Assembly: GCA_964471555.1 (NCBI GenBank)
Contig: CAYYGM010000067.1
Coordinates: 1-22,102 of the forward strand
Direction of reading: 5' to 3'
DNA length: 22,102 nt
Source of the DNA: JADLFV01 sp964471555
GTDB lineage: Bacteria; Planctomycetota; Phycisphaerae; Phycisphaerales; Phycisphaeraceae
Both the position numbers and the translations under genes were made by a program. Positions 7,850-15,458 of this stretch are shown one piece after another (the stretch's first letter is position 1; every line of letters starts with the position of its first letter). The notes beneath the pieces were generated by a model that was not told the DNA's origin, did no database searches, and was given only the letters and a program-made list of their open reading frames with translations.

Positions 7850-8371
7850 TTATTCGGCCGGTTCGTCCTGGCGACGCAACCGCTCGATGTCACGCAGGTA
7901 GGCTTCCGTTCGCTCCAGCTCGCGCTTCAGGTGCCGCACCCGCAGCAGGCTCTTGACCCGCGTCAACAGCTCCAGCTTGTTCACCGGCTTGGTCACGAAG
8001 TCGTCCGTGCCCGACTCGACGCCGCGCTCGATGTCACCCAGTTCGTTGAGGGCGGTGACCATCATCACCGGAATGCTGCGCGTGCGCGGGTCGTCCTTGA
8101 TCTTGCGGCAGACCTCGAAGCCGCTCATACGCGGCATCATCACGTCCAGCAGGATCAGGTCCGGCAGCGGTTGATCCTGGCGGTCCAGGCGGGCCACTGC
8201 TTCCAGGCCGTCGCGGGCGGTGTCGATCGCGCAGCCCAGCGATTCGAGATAGGCCTGCAGCAATTCGAGGTTCTGCTCGTTGTCGTCAACCACCAGCACG
8301 GTGGACTCGGCCGGGTCGAAGTCCGCTTCAGCTTCCGCGGCGGTGATCGCAGGATCGTCAGTCTGGTTCAT
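7850..8371 (-). CDS. Stand-alone response regulator receiver protein
   Basis: Cytoplasmic phosphorelay protein of 173 aa. A 20-residue acidic leader precedes one receiver domain (about 24-145). It has all the switch residues: acidic pair D29-D30 (VLVVDDNEQN), phospho-acceptor D76 (LILLDVMMP), T106 (VMMVTAL) and K128 (TKPVNK). The C-terminal 30 residues (RHLKRELERTEAYLRDIERLRR) are charged and look helical or coiled-coil; there is no DNA-binding, GGDEF or phosphodiesterase output domain. The receiver resembles the PleD/CheY-like class. It probably acts by protein contact, or is one part of a multi-protein relay. No histidine kinase is nearby. It lies upstream of the flagellins on the same strand, which hints at motility control but does not show it. 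The ribosome site is weak. Confidence 0.9.
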   Translation of the reverse strand: MNQTDDPAITAAEAEADFDPAESTVLVVDDNEQNLELLQAYLESLGCAIDTARDGLEAVARLDRQDQPLPDLILLDVMMPRMSGFEVCRKIKDDPRTRSIPVMMVTALNELGDIERGVESGTDDFVTKPVNKLELLTRVKSLLRVRHLKRELERTEAYLRDIERLRRQDEPAE

Positions 8372-8458
8372 GGTGTTCGTGGTCTATCCAGGTTTCGGGA
8401 ACCGGGAATCATGGTATCCACTGCAACGGCCGCAGTCGATGGCAGGTATCCGGCCTGG

Positions 8459-8479
8459 CTGCGGTGCAACGCACCGCAG
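8459..8479. repeat. 9-bp-stem hairpin in a divergent intergenic region
   Basis: CTGCGGTGC-AAC-GCACCGCAG is a perfect 9-bp palindrome between the divergent response regulator and unknown genes. A smaller one, GACGC-GTT-GCGTC, lies just after it. They could be operator or RNA hairpins; no T-tract follows. Confidence 0.45.
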
Positions 8480-8583
8480 GCCTGCGACGCGTTGCGTCAC
8501 CGCTTGGAAAAACCATGACGCCAGTGACTCCCGTTACCTCCAGAGTAACCCCCGCAGCGCCAGCCATTTACATGTCCACCGGT

Positions 8584-8611
8584 TTGCCAAATACCCGAAT
8601 CCCGCTAAAAT
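8584..8611 (+). promoter_or_regulatory. Sigma-70-type promoter of the 158-aa unknown gene
   Basis: TTGCCA, a 16-base spacer, then TAAAAT; each hexamer has one mismatch to consensus. Transcription would begin near 8618, about 37 bases before the start codon at 8655. Confidence 0.55.
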
Positions 8612-8654
8612 ACTCGTCTTTCCGTGTTTCCGCAGGGTGCAGCGAACGGTCATT

Positions 8655-9131
8655 ATGGCAGACAAAGCGACTGGAAAACTCAAGCCGTGGGAAGACCGTT
8701 GGCAGCAGCCGGACCCCCAGGTTCTGCTGGGCGCTTTGGAGGAGCACCGGCAAAAGTTCGTCACCACGCTCATGGAGCAGATCGGGGCCTACGACGGGCT
8801 CAAGGCTACGCTGCGCTGGCACGGGGACAGTTGGAAGTGGTGCTGGCAGTTCGACTTGACGCAAGGCAATGGCGAGCCGCGACCCTTTGCCTACCTGGTT
8901 CCCAATCCGCAGGGGCCGCTACTGTGCATCACGCTGGATGACGACCTGGTCAACCAGTTGCCGCTGCGGCGGCTTAGCCGGTACATCCGCGATGGCATCC
9001 GCCAGGCCAAGGCCAAGTGTGCGGTCAAGACCCACTGGGCCACCTGGTCGCCCAACGCCATGACCGAGGTCGAGCAACTGCTGGACCTGGTCAAGCGCAA
9101 ACACCGCCTGTTGACGCAGCCGAAGAAGTAG
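8655..9131 (+). CDS. Conserved-looking cytoplasmic protein of unknown function
   Basis: I do not recognise this 158-aa protein with confidence. It has no signal peptide or membrane segment. The N-terminal 25 residues are charged and Trp-containing (KPWEDRWQQPD). The middle has a tryptophan-rich stretch, LRWHGDSWKWCWQFDL (53-68), followed by strand-like segments (FAYLVPNPQGPLLCITLDDD, 78-97). The C-terminal half is helical and basic (LRRLSRYIRDGIRQAKAKCAVKTHWATW), with a final helix EVEQLLDLVKRKHRLL. The arrangement faintly recalls small proteins of the DUF3788 type, which also have a conserved W plus strand pattern, but this is a weak resemblance. The start at 8655 is chosen because a good promoter ends 44 bases upstream and because upstream in-frame sequence looks non-coding. 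The stop codon overlaps the first bases of a palindromic intergenic repeat. Confidence 0.75.
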   Translation: MADKATGKLKPWEDRWQQPDPQVLLGALEEHRQKFVTTLMEQIGAYDGLKATLRWHGDSWKWCWQFDLTQGNGEPRPFAYLVPNPQGPLLCITLDDDLVNQLPLRRLSRYIRDGIRQAKAKCAVKTHWATWSPNAMTEVEQLLDLVKRKHRLLTQPKK

Positions 9132-9260
9132 CCACGAGCCATCAGCCACGAGCCATGAGGGAAGATGCGGAAGTGAGCTATTCATTCCCGCGTGGCTTGT
9201 CTCTTACCGCTGCATGGCTTTACCACCCTCGTGGCTCATGGCTGGTCGCGGGTGGCTTTC
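9130..9260. repeat. Palindromic intergenic repeat, copy A (CCACGAGCC family)
   Basis: Arms built from AGCCACGAGCC and GCCATGAGGG at 9130-9161 are complemented imperfectly at about 9225-9257. The element fills the whole gap between two convergent genes and starts within the stop codon of the unknown gene. The left arm matches, with one difference over 32 bases, the inverse of the right arm of copy B at 16041-16130. Confidence 0.75.
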
Positions 9261-11036
9261 CTAAATCTCATACGACCAGGCCTCAGTCTCATCCAGGGCG
9301 TCGAGGCCCTCGGCGTCGATGGAGCGGCCGAGCAGTTCGCGGGCTCGTTGCAGGGCTCGCTTGGCGGAGGTGAAGACGCCGAAGCCGGTCTCGAAGACGT
9401 TGCGGGGCCCGATCAGCGACACCAGCCCGTAGGACTGCAGCGTCTGCATCAGTTCCTGCTTGACGCCGCAGAGCACCACGTGATGGCCGCGCGACTGCAT
9501 CTGCTGCACGAAGCGCTCGAGCTCGCCCAGCACCGTGGCGTCGATCGAGTGCGTGCGCTTCAACCGCAGCACCACCACGTTCACCCCGCTGCGGGCGATG
9601 CGCTGGAAGCGGTCGGCCAGTTCGTCAGCCACACCGAAAAACAGGTCGCCCTCCATCTGCAGGAACAGCACCGGCTGATCACCCCCGCGATCGCGCAGCG
9701 GACGCTCGATGAACGGCCCGCCCGGCGTGCTCACCATCTCGTCCAGGTGCAGCCTGCTCGCCTGCTGCAGGTACAACGCCAGATTGAGGAAGATGCCGAC
9801 GTAGATGGCATAAGCCAGCGGCAGAAACAGGGCGGAAAGGAAAGTGATCAGGCAGACGATGGCGTCCGAGCGGCTGGAGCGGACGATGCGCACCACGGTC
9901 CGCCAGTCGATCAGCGTAGCGCCCACGACAAACAGGATCCCGGCCAGACTGGCGAAGGGAATGTAACGGGCCTGGCTGGCCAGCAGCAGAAAGAGCACCG
10001 CGTTGCAGGCGGCGCAGAACATGCTCGCCAGACGGGTGCGGGCGCCGACGGCATATTGCAGGGCCGAGCGCGAGAAGCTGCCCGACCCGGGCATGCATTG
10101 GAAGAACCCGGCAATGAAGTTGCTCAAACCCTGGCCGAAGAATTCCTGGTTGGCGTCGATGCGTTGCCCGGTGCGGACTGCGATGGCTTTGGCGATGGAG
10201 ACCGACTCGAGCATGCCCAGCATCGCGATCGCCAGTGCGCCGTTGAGCAGGCTTTCACCGTCAGCGAAGCTGATGCGGGGCACGTGGAAGTGGGGCAGGC
10301 CGCTGGGCAGCGGTCCCACGATGCGCAGCCAGTTCAAATCCGCCCCCCACACCAGCACGGCCGCTCCCACAACGCCCAGCAGCGGCCCCGGCAGCCAGCG
10401 CGACAGCTTTTTCGCTCCCAGCACGCATACGACCACCCCCGCGCCGATCCCCACCGCGGTCAGGTCGATTTCACCCAGGTGCGGCCACATGCGCTGCACC
10501 GCACCCGGAACGCCCGGCAACACGTGCTCCGTGGTGGTGGGCAGGCCCAGGAAATTGGGCATCTGCTCCAGGATGATCAGCACACCCGCCCCAGCGGTGA
10601 AGCCGACCATGACGCTGTGACTGACATAGCGCACCAGTCGCCCGAAGCGTGCGGCTGCAAACAGCAACTGGATCACGCCCTTGATCAGCGTCAGGGCCAG
10701 CACCAGTTCCAGGTAACGCTGCGGATCGCCGTGCGGATTGGTCAGGCGGGTGATGATCGCGCCCACCAGCAGGCTTTGCGTGTTGGTCGGGCCGTTGGAA
10801 AGGAAGCGACTGGAGGTAAACAACCCGCCCAGGAACGCCTGGATGATGGCGGTGTAGATGCCATAGACCGGGTTGATGCCGGCAATGACCGCAAAGGCCA
10901 TTGACTGAGGCAGGTCCACCACGGAGACGGTGATGCCGGCCACCAGGTCGTGCGGCAGGTCGGCCCAGCGATAGTGCCGCAGCGTGTTGACCGGCGGCAT
11001 CAGCGGGGCGAGCAGCTTCGACATCATGTCGTTCAT
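9261..11036 (-). CDS. SulP-family anion transporter with STAS domain, copy 1
   Basis: Inner-membrane secondary anion transporter (SulP/SLC26 class) of 591 aa. Members carry sulfate, bicarbonate or dicarboxylates; the ion here cannot be assigned. The membrane domain (about 20-430) begins with DLVAGITVSVVDLPQSMAFAVIAGINPVYGIYTA and includes SNGPTNTQSLLVGAI and the LGMLESVSIAKAIA and GQGLSNFIAGFFQCMPGSGSFSRSA stretches typical of the family. The cytoplasmic STAS domain (about 455-560) carries LKRTHSIDATVLGELERF, with the conserved Ser-Ile-Asp-Ala. The start at 11036 (MNDMMSK) is the first plausible ATG near the membrane domain; no strong ribosome site is visible, and ATGs three and four codons on are alternatives. 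It lies downstream of a close paralogue on the same strand, separated by about 230 bp of hairpins. Confidence 0.93.
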   Translation of the reverse strand: MNDMMSKLLAPLMPPVNTLRHYRWADLPHDLVAGITVSVVDLPQSMAFAVIAGINPVYGIYTAIIQAFLGGLFTSSRFLSNGPTNTQSLLVGAIITRLTNPHGDPQRYLELVLALTLIKGVIQLLFAAARFGRLVRYVSHSVMVGFTAGAGVLIILEQMPNFLGLPTTTEHVLPGVPGAVQRMWPHLGEIDLTAVGIGAGVVVCVLGAKKLSRWLPGPLLGVVGAAVLVWGADLNWLRIVGPLPSGLPHFHVPRISFADGESLLNGALAIAMLGMLESVSIAKAIAVRTGQRIDANQEFFGQGLSNFIAGFFQCMPGSGSFSRSALQYAVGARTRLASMFCAACNAVLFLLLASQARYIPFASLAGILFVVGATLIDWRTVVRIVRSSRSDAIVCLITFLSALFLPLAYAIYVGIFLNLALYLQQASRLHLDEMVSTPGGPFIERPLRDRGGDQPVLFLQMEGDLFFGVADELADRFQRIARSGVNVVVLRLKRTHSIDATVLGELERFVQQMQSRGHHVVLCGVKQELMQTLQSYGLVSLIGPRNVFETGFGVFTSAKRALQRARELLGRSIDAEGLDALDETEAWSYEI

Positions 11037-11130
11037 CGACGCAGTCCGATGCAATAGCAGCTCACCAGCATAGGGCAATTGGCGTGATGGTTCTTGCTGG
11101 CGCAATCCAAGAAATGATCGCGCCGCCGCC

Positions 11131-11186
11131 CCGTTTAGCGTGCGAGCTTGCTCGCACAACGCCGAGCAAGCTCAGCAGCTAAACGG
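11131..11186. repeat. Nested palindrome between the two SulP genes
   Basis: CCGTTTAGC (11131-11139) and its inverse GCTAAACGG (11178-11186) enclose a perfect 8-bp hairpin, GTGCGAGC-TT-GCTCGCAC (11140-11157), and a partial copy of the same motif (CGAGCAAGCTC). Confidence 0.65.
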
Positions 11187-11200
11187 TGCCAGCCGGGTGC

Positions 11201-11254
11201 CACACCCGCGTGCGGGTGTGCCGCCGTGTCTTGCACGGCCGACGCGCGGCCGTG
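11201..11254. repeat. Two further perfect hairpins downstream of SulP copy 2
   Basis: CACACCCG-CGTG-CGGGTGTG (11201-11220) and CACGGCCG-ACGCG-CGGCCGTG (11234-11254) are both perfect 8-bp stems. They lie just past the stop codon of the upstream SulP gene on the minus strand, so they may stop or stabilise its transcript. No T-tract is present. Confidence 0.65.
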
Positions 11255-11270
11255 GCGCCCGCCGGCTCGA

Positions 11271-13070
11271 TCAGCGTTGGTTGAAGTCCGCGTTCTCGAA
11301 ATCCTGGAGTTGCTCGTCGCTGAAGCCGTCGGTGTCGATGGACGTGCCGACCAGTTGGCGGGCCCGGTGCAGGGCCTGTTTGGCGCTGGTGAAAATGCCG
11401 TAGCTGACGGGGAAGACGTTGTCGCGGCCGATGATGTCCAGCAGGCCGAAGTGCTCGATGCGCTGCAGCAGTTCATCTTTGACGCCGCAGAGCAGGACAT
11501 AGCCGCCGCGCTGCTGCATGGTGAGGGCGAACTCCTGGAAGACGCCGAGGATGGTGGCGTCGATGCTGAGCGTGCGCTTGAGGCGGAAGATGACGACGGT
11601 GACGCCGCTGTTGGCCACCTCGATCAGCCGATCGCGCAGCTCGTCGGCCACGCCGAAGAACAGGTCGCCTTCCAGTTGCAGGAACAGCACCGCCTTGCGC
11701 CCGGTGCGGTCGGTGATGGGACGCTCGATGAAGGGCCCAGCCTGCGTGCGCACCATCTCCGCCATGTGCAGGCGGCTGGCCTGGCGCAGGTACAGCCCGA
11801 TGTTCAGGAAGATGCCGATGTAGATCGCGTATGCCAGCGGCATCAGCAGCGTGGCCAGGAAGGTGATCAGGCAGACGACGGTGTCCTCGCGGCTGGTGCG
11901 GATGATGCGGCGGATGTAGTTGAAGTCGATCAGGTGCCAAGCCACGATAAACAGGATGGCCGCCAGCGATGCCAGGGGGATGTAGCGGGCCTGGGTCGAG
12001 AACAGCAGGTACGCCACGACGATGAACAGGGCGCTGAACAGGCTGGCGACGCGCGTGGCAGCCCCGGCGGTGTAGTTGAGGGCCGAGCGGGAAAAGCTGC
12101 CCGAGCCGGGGATGCACTGAAAGAAGCTGGTCAGCACGTTGCTCAGGCCCTGCGAGAAAAACTCCTGGTTGGCGTTGATGCGCTGGCCGCTGCGTACGGC
12201 GATGGACTTGCTGATGGCCACCGATTCGACCAGGCCCAGCAGGGCGATGGCGATGGCGCCGCCCAGCATTTCCTCCGCGGTGGACCAGTTCAAATGGGGC
12301 AACTGAAAGTGCGGCAGATTGCTGGGCAGCGGTCCGATCAGCGGCACCTGCTGCGGACTCCAGCCCATCAGGTAAGCCGCCAGCGCCGCGCCACCCACCG
12401 CAATCAGCGGCCCGGGCAGCATGCGCCAGATCCGCCGACAGATCAGCACCACCGCCAGCACCGACACCCCGATGATCACCGCCTGCGGTTTGACCTGACC
12501 CAGTTGCGGCCAAAGCCTTGCCAGCTTGTCCAGCGCCCCGGGCAGCGACGTGACACGCTCGTCCAGTTGGATGCCCAGAAAATTGGGTAGCTGCAACAGG
12601 GCGATCAGCACGCCGGCCCCCGCGGTGAAGCCGACGATCACGCTCTGGCTCACGTATCGCACCAGGTTGCCCATGCGGGCGGCGGCGAAGGCCAGTTGGA
12701 TCAGACCCTTGAGCAGCGTGAGGCTGATGGCCAGTTGCACGTACACCATCGGATCGCTGCTGCCGGAGATGCGATGGACGGTGGCCAGGATCAGCAGGCT
12801 CTGCGTGTTGGTCGGGCCGCTGGAAAGGTGTTCCGAGGAACTGAAGATCGCGCCCAGGATGCCCTGGAAGATGGCGGTGTACAGCCCGTACTCCGGCGGC
12901 ACCCCGGCGATCAGGGCAAAGGCCATGGCCTGGGGAATGGCCACCACCGCCACGGTGATCCCCGCCAGCAGGTCATGCCACAGTTTGTGCGACGAGTAAC
13001 CGCGCACGGTGTCAGCCGCGGGTGAAAAGACCTGTTGCACTAGCGCGATGGGGACGAAGCGGCTGCTCAT
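11271..13070 (-). CDS. SulP-family anion transporter with STAS domain, copy 2
   Basis: Inner-membrane anion transporter of 599 aa and paralogue of the next gene downstream. The membrane domain starts DLLAGITVAVVAIPQAMAFA with LIAGVPPEYGLYTAIF, the classical SulP signature, here closer to the consensus than in copy 1. Further landmarks are SSGPTNTQSLLILA, GLVESVAISKSIAVRSGQRI and FFQCIPGSGSFSRSALNY. The STAS domain near the C-terminus (about 460-565) has QLEGDLFFGVADELRDRL and LKRTLSIDATILGVFQEF. Both paralogues share the unusual STAS entry GDLFFGVADEL and a C-terminal tail with SID followed by acidic residues. The start ATG at 13070 fits the domain border; no clear ribosome site. The sigma factor gene is divergent and about 185 bp away. 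Substrate is unknown; bicarbonate or sulfate are the usual choices. Confidence 0.94.
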   Translation of the reverse strand: MSSRFVPIALVQQVFSPAADTVRGYSSHKLWHDLLAGITVAVVAIPQAMAFALIAGVPPEYGLYTAIFQGILGAIFSSSEHLSSGPTNTQSLLILATVHRISGSSDPMVYVQLAISLTLLKGLIQLAFAAARMGNLVRYVSQSVIVGFTAGAGVLIALLQLPNFLGIQLDERVTSLPGALDKLARLWPQLGQVKPQAVIIGVSVLAVVLICRRIWRMLPGPLIAVGGAALAAYLMGWSPQQVPLIGPLPSNLPHFQLPHLNWSTAEEMLGGAIAIALLGLVESVAISKSIAVRSGQRINANQEFFSQGLSNVLTSFFQCIPGSGSFSRSALNYTAGAATRVASLFSALFIVVAYLLFSTQARYIPLASLAAILFIVAWHLIDFNYIRRIIRTSREDTVVCLITFLATLLMPLAYAIYIGIFLNIGLYLRQASRLHMAEMVRTQAGPFIERPITDRTGRKAVLFLQLEGDLFFGVADELRDRLIEVANSGVTVVIFRLKRTLSIDATILGVFQEFALTMQQRGGYVLLCGVKDELLQRIEHFGLLDIIGRDNVFPVSYGIFTSAKQALHRARQLVGTSIDTDGFSDEQLQDFENADFNQR

Positions 13071-13199
13071 GGCTGGGCGTTTAGCGTAGCAACTTCATCG
13101 TCGTTCGGCAGGGCCGATGGTGACGATTGCGCAGTCTGGAGAAGCTTGTTGCAGCGAGCGGCCGCCTTAAGCGCTCTGGTGATCTGGTCGAAAAACACT

Positions 13200-13221
13200 G
13201 TGACGGTGGACTGTCCGTCAC
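13200..13221 (+). other. Small hairpin in the sigma factor leader
   Basis: GTGACGG-TGGACTGT-CCGTCAC (7-bp stem, 8-base loop) lies about 35 bases before the proposed start of the sigma factor gene. It could affect translation, or be chance in GC-rich DNA. Confidence 0.3.
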
Positions 13222-13255
13222 CGTTCCCGCAAGCCTGGTGGAGAAACGAATCCGA

Positions 13256-14140
13256 ATGCCCAAGCGCGCACGAGTCAAATCCGATCTGGAGCTGTATCTG
13301 AAGCAGATCGACCAGACCCCGCTGCTGACCGCTGAGCAGGAAAAGTCGCTCTGTCGCCGCATCATCAACGAAAACTGCGGCGCTTCCCGCGAGCACATGA
13401 TCCGGGCCAACCTCCGCCTGGTCGTGTCCATCGCCAAGCGCTACATGAACCGCGGCCTCAGCCTGCAGGATCTGATCGAAGAGGGCAACATCGGCCTGAT
13501 GAAGGCGGTCGAAAATTTTGACCCCGACATGGGCGCCCGCTTCTCCACCTACGGCACCTGGTGGATCAAGCAGGCCATCAAACGCGCCCTGATCAACGCC
13601 GTCCAACCCATCCACATCCCCGCCTACATGGTGGAACTGATCGCCAAGTGGAAGCGGACCTGGCGCGAGCTGGAAGAAACGCTCGGCCGCCAACCCACAT
13701 TGCACGAGTTGGCCGAAGCCATGGAACTGCCCCCCCGCAAGGTCAGGATCATCCGCAAGGCCGTCCGCGCCTATCAACGGCCCGCCCAGTCCGGCGGCAG
13801 CGGTGAAGACGGCGACCTGCCCGCCCTGGCTGAAATGCTCGCCGACCCCCGCACCCGTCCGCCCGATCAGCAGGTGCTGTTCGATGACGATCTCGAAACG
13901 ATCAACCTGCTGTTGGACGCCATCGACGACCGCGAAGCCCGCATCCTGCGCTTGCGCTTCGGCCTCGACGGCGAGGAGCCGATGACGCTCAAGGAGATCG
14001 GCAAAGTCGTGGGCCTGACCCGCGAGCGCGTGCGCCAGATTGAGATCGAAGCCCTCAAGAAGCTCAACGGCCGCCTCAGCAGCGACCGCCCCCTGGCCGC
14101 CATCCGCGCCCGCCGCACCAGCCACCGCCGCTCGGCGTAA
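13256..14140 (+). CDS. Sigma-70 family RNA polymerase sigma factor (RpoD/RpoS-like, group 2)
   Basis: Directs RNA polymerase to promoters. The start MPKRARVKSDLELYLKQID (294 aa) is preferred over an upstream in-frame ATG because the family homology begins here and GGAG lies 12 bases upstream. Region 1.2 is at about 9-40. Region 2 (47-116) has RANLRLVVSIAKRYMNRGL, DLIEEGNIGLMKAVENFDP and FSTYGTWWIKQAIKRAL. Region 3 is at 120-200 (IHIPAYMVELI; GRQPTLHELAEAM). Region 4 (215-272) has DREARILRLRFGLDGEEPMTLKEIG and the helix-turn-helix VVGLTRERVRQIEIEALKKL. The long acidic region 1.1 of primary RpoD is missing, so it is an alternative group 2 factor or a small planctomycete-type SigA. In region 2.4 the Gln that reads the -12 base is kept, but the next contact, Thr440 in E. 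coli RpoD, is Lys. The C-terminal tail is basic. Confidence 0.95.
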   Translation: MPKRARVKSDLELYLKQIDQTPLLTAEQEKSLCRRIINENCGASREHMIRANLRLVVSIAKRYMNRGLSLQDLIEEGNIGLMKAVENFDPDMGARFSTYGTWWIKQAIKRALINAVQPIHIPAYMVELIAKWKRTWRELEETLGRQPTLHELAEAMELPPRKVRIIRKAVRAYQRPAQSGGSGEDGDLPALAEMLADPRTRPPDQQVLFDDDLETINLLLDAIDDREARILRLRFGLDGEEPMTLKEIGKVVGLTRERVRQIEIEALKKLNGRLSSDRPLAAIRARRTSHRRSA

Positions 14141-14174
14141 CCCCCGCAATCCCTTTGCAAAATCTCCCCATTCA

Positions 14175-14198
14175 GCCCCCGGTGATCACACCGGGGGC
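14175..14198. terminator. Strong GC hairpin between convergent sigma factor and protease genes
   Basis: GCCCCCGGTG-ATCA-CACCGGGGGC is a perfect 10-bp stem with a 4-base loop, 35 bases after the sigma factor stop. No T-tract follows on either side, but the place and strength suggest a bidirectional transcription end. Confidence 0.6.
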
Positions 14199-14242
14199 CG
14201 TGCCATGCGCCGCTTGTCTCCACACCAAGCTGCACACCGCTT

Positions 14243-15448
14243 TCATTCCCGTTCCTCCGCGGTCGCATCGATTTCGCCCAAGCGTTGCCGCAGGTAATCG
14301 CCGGCCGGCACTTCACTGCCGTCGCACAAACGAATCAGGTAGGGTTTGCCGGACATCGACGATCGTGACGCAATGGCCTCGATGAACTGCTCGGCTGTGG
14401 CGATCTGATCGCCGGCAGCTCGCCACTTCATGCGCAGATGATCGGCCGCCTCCCGGGCGTCATACTCCGCGCCGTTGCGAATGAACGTCGCGTTTGCCAG
14501 TTCAGCCACCGCCTGGATCAGCCTTTCGATTTTGGCCGGTTCGCTCAATGGCTCCTCGGATTCGCGGCGGATGGTGAACGTGGCAAAATCATCACCCACC
14601 CAGATGTTGCTCAGCCGCTGCAACGCCAGCACGTAGCGCGTGCCGTCAAACTCAAACACCGCCTCGTCATGCGGCGACATCGACCGCGGCGACAGCAGCG
14701 ACGTCAGGTCAGCACCCGCCAGCGAAACCTCGACCTGGTTGTGCGTGATGTCGTCGATGGTCAGCAGCAACCGGTTGTCGAAGCCCGGCAGTTCCAGCGT
14801 GGTTCGCTGCCTGAGCGTGATCTTCGCGGGTATCGCATTCACAGGGCTGGGCGCCTCCCGCGAGCAGCCGCTGACCGCCATCGCAAGCAGCACCAGCAAT
14901 ACGCCGGTCGCCAGTGTGCCGTAGGCATCACGCGCCACGATCGGCCTGGTACGTTTTGCGCCTCCGAATCCGAGATGCGGACTGGCGATATGCCACAACC
15001 ACAGCCCGGCCGGCGCCGTCAGCCCGCCGAACACCATCAGCACCCAACTCGGCGTTCCGTGCCACAGAAGATCACCCGCATCGCCGACCCGGTCGAAGAC
15101 GCCCAGCCCCAGATACGCCCCGTTGGCCAGCAGGCAGAAGCCCGCGAAAAACGTAAACAGATACCCGATGCGCAGCCGCAACCACCACGCCACACCGGCC
15201 GCAATCAGCGGCAGCACGATCCCGCAGATCGGCCCCGCCCAGACTTCCACCAGCGGCCTGGGGTTCGGGTCCACCACCGTCTGTGAAAACGCCAGCGGAT
15301 GCCACACCACGCGCAGCACCTTCCCGCCCGTGGCCGTCGCCCCGATCACGTGCCCCAATTCATGCACCGCCATCATGCTCATCCACGAGCACACAGCTAA
15401 TCCCACGATCAACACCACCTGCCGCACGCGCTGATGTTCGCCCCTGGA
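14243..15448 (-). CDS. Membrane M50-like zinc metalloprotease fused to DUF5329-like C-terminal domain, 5' end in assembly gap
   Basis: A continuous frame of about 400 residues in two parts. The N-terminal part is polytopic (about five hydrophobic segments) with the zinc motif HELGH (15350-15364) in the first helix and a later GDAGDLLWHGTPSW segment, as in M50/site-2-type intramembrane proteases. The C-terminal part begins with GVLLVLLAMAVSGCSREAPSP, which looks like a lipoprotein signal with lipobox VSGC (Cys at 14864-14866). It ends with a domain like DUF5329: FIRNGAEYDAREAADHLRMKW, FIEAIASRSSMSGKPYLI, EVPAGDYLRQRL. Possibly two formerly separate proteins were joined. The start is unknown: the frame runs across ten Ns (15449-15458) to a GTG at 15499, but the gap size may not be real, and a GTG at the VRQVVLIVG segment is another choice. 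A zinc-dependent membrane protease role is inferred. Confidence 0.75.
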   Translation of the reverse strand, partial: SRGEHQRVRQVVLIVGLAVCSWMSMMAVHELGHVIGATATGGKVLRVVWHPLAFSQTVVDPNPRPLVEVWAGPICGIVLPLIAAGVAWWLRLRIGYLFTFFAGFCLLANGAYLGLGVFDRVGDAGDLLWHGTPSWVLMVFGGLTAPAGLWLWHIASPHLGFGGAKRTRPIVARDAYGTLATGVLLVLLAMAVSGCSREAPSPVNAIPAKITLRQRTTLELPGFDNRLLLTIDDITHNQVEVSLAGADLTSLLSPRSMSPHDEAVFEFDGTRYVLALQRLSNIWVGDDFATFTIRRESEEPLSEPAKIERLIQAVAELANATFIRNGAEYDAREAADHLRMKWRAAGDQIATAEQFIEAIASRSSMSGKPYLIRLCDGSEVPAGDYLRQRLGEIDATAEERE

Positions 15449-15458
15449 NNNNNNNNNN
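15449..15458. other. Ten-N assembly gap
   Basis: Ten consecutive N bases lie at the 5' end of the protease gene. Such short runs often mark a join of unknown length, so distance and reading frame across it cannot be trusted. Confidence 0.95.

Noticed and set aside
9192..10904. Long open frame on the plus strand opposite SulP copy 1
   Set aside because: Gln/His/Ala-rich antisense shadow of a GC-rich gene with no family features; the opposite strand encodes a clear transporter.
13067..14149. 360-codon open frame antisense to the sigma factor gene
   Set aside because: Antisense shadow; sigma regions 1.2 to 4 are fully readable on the plus strand.
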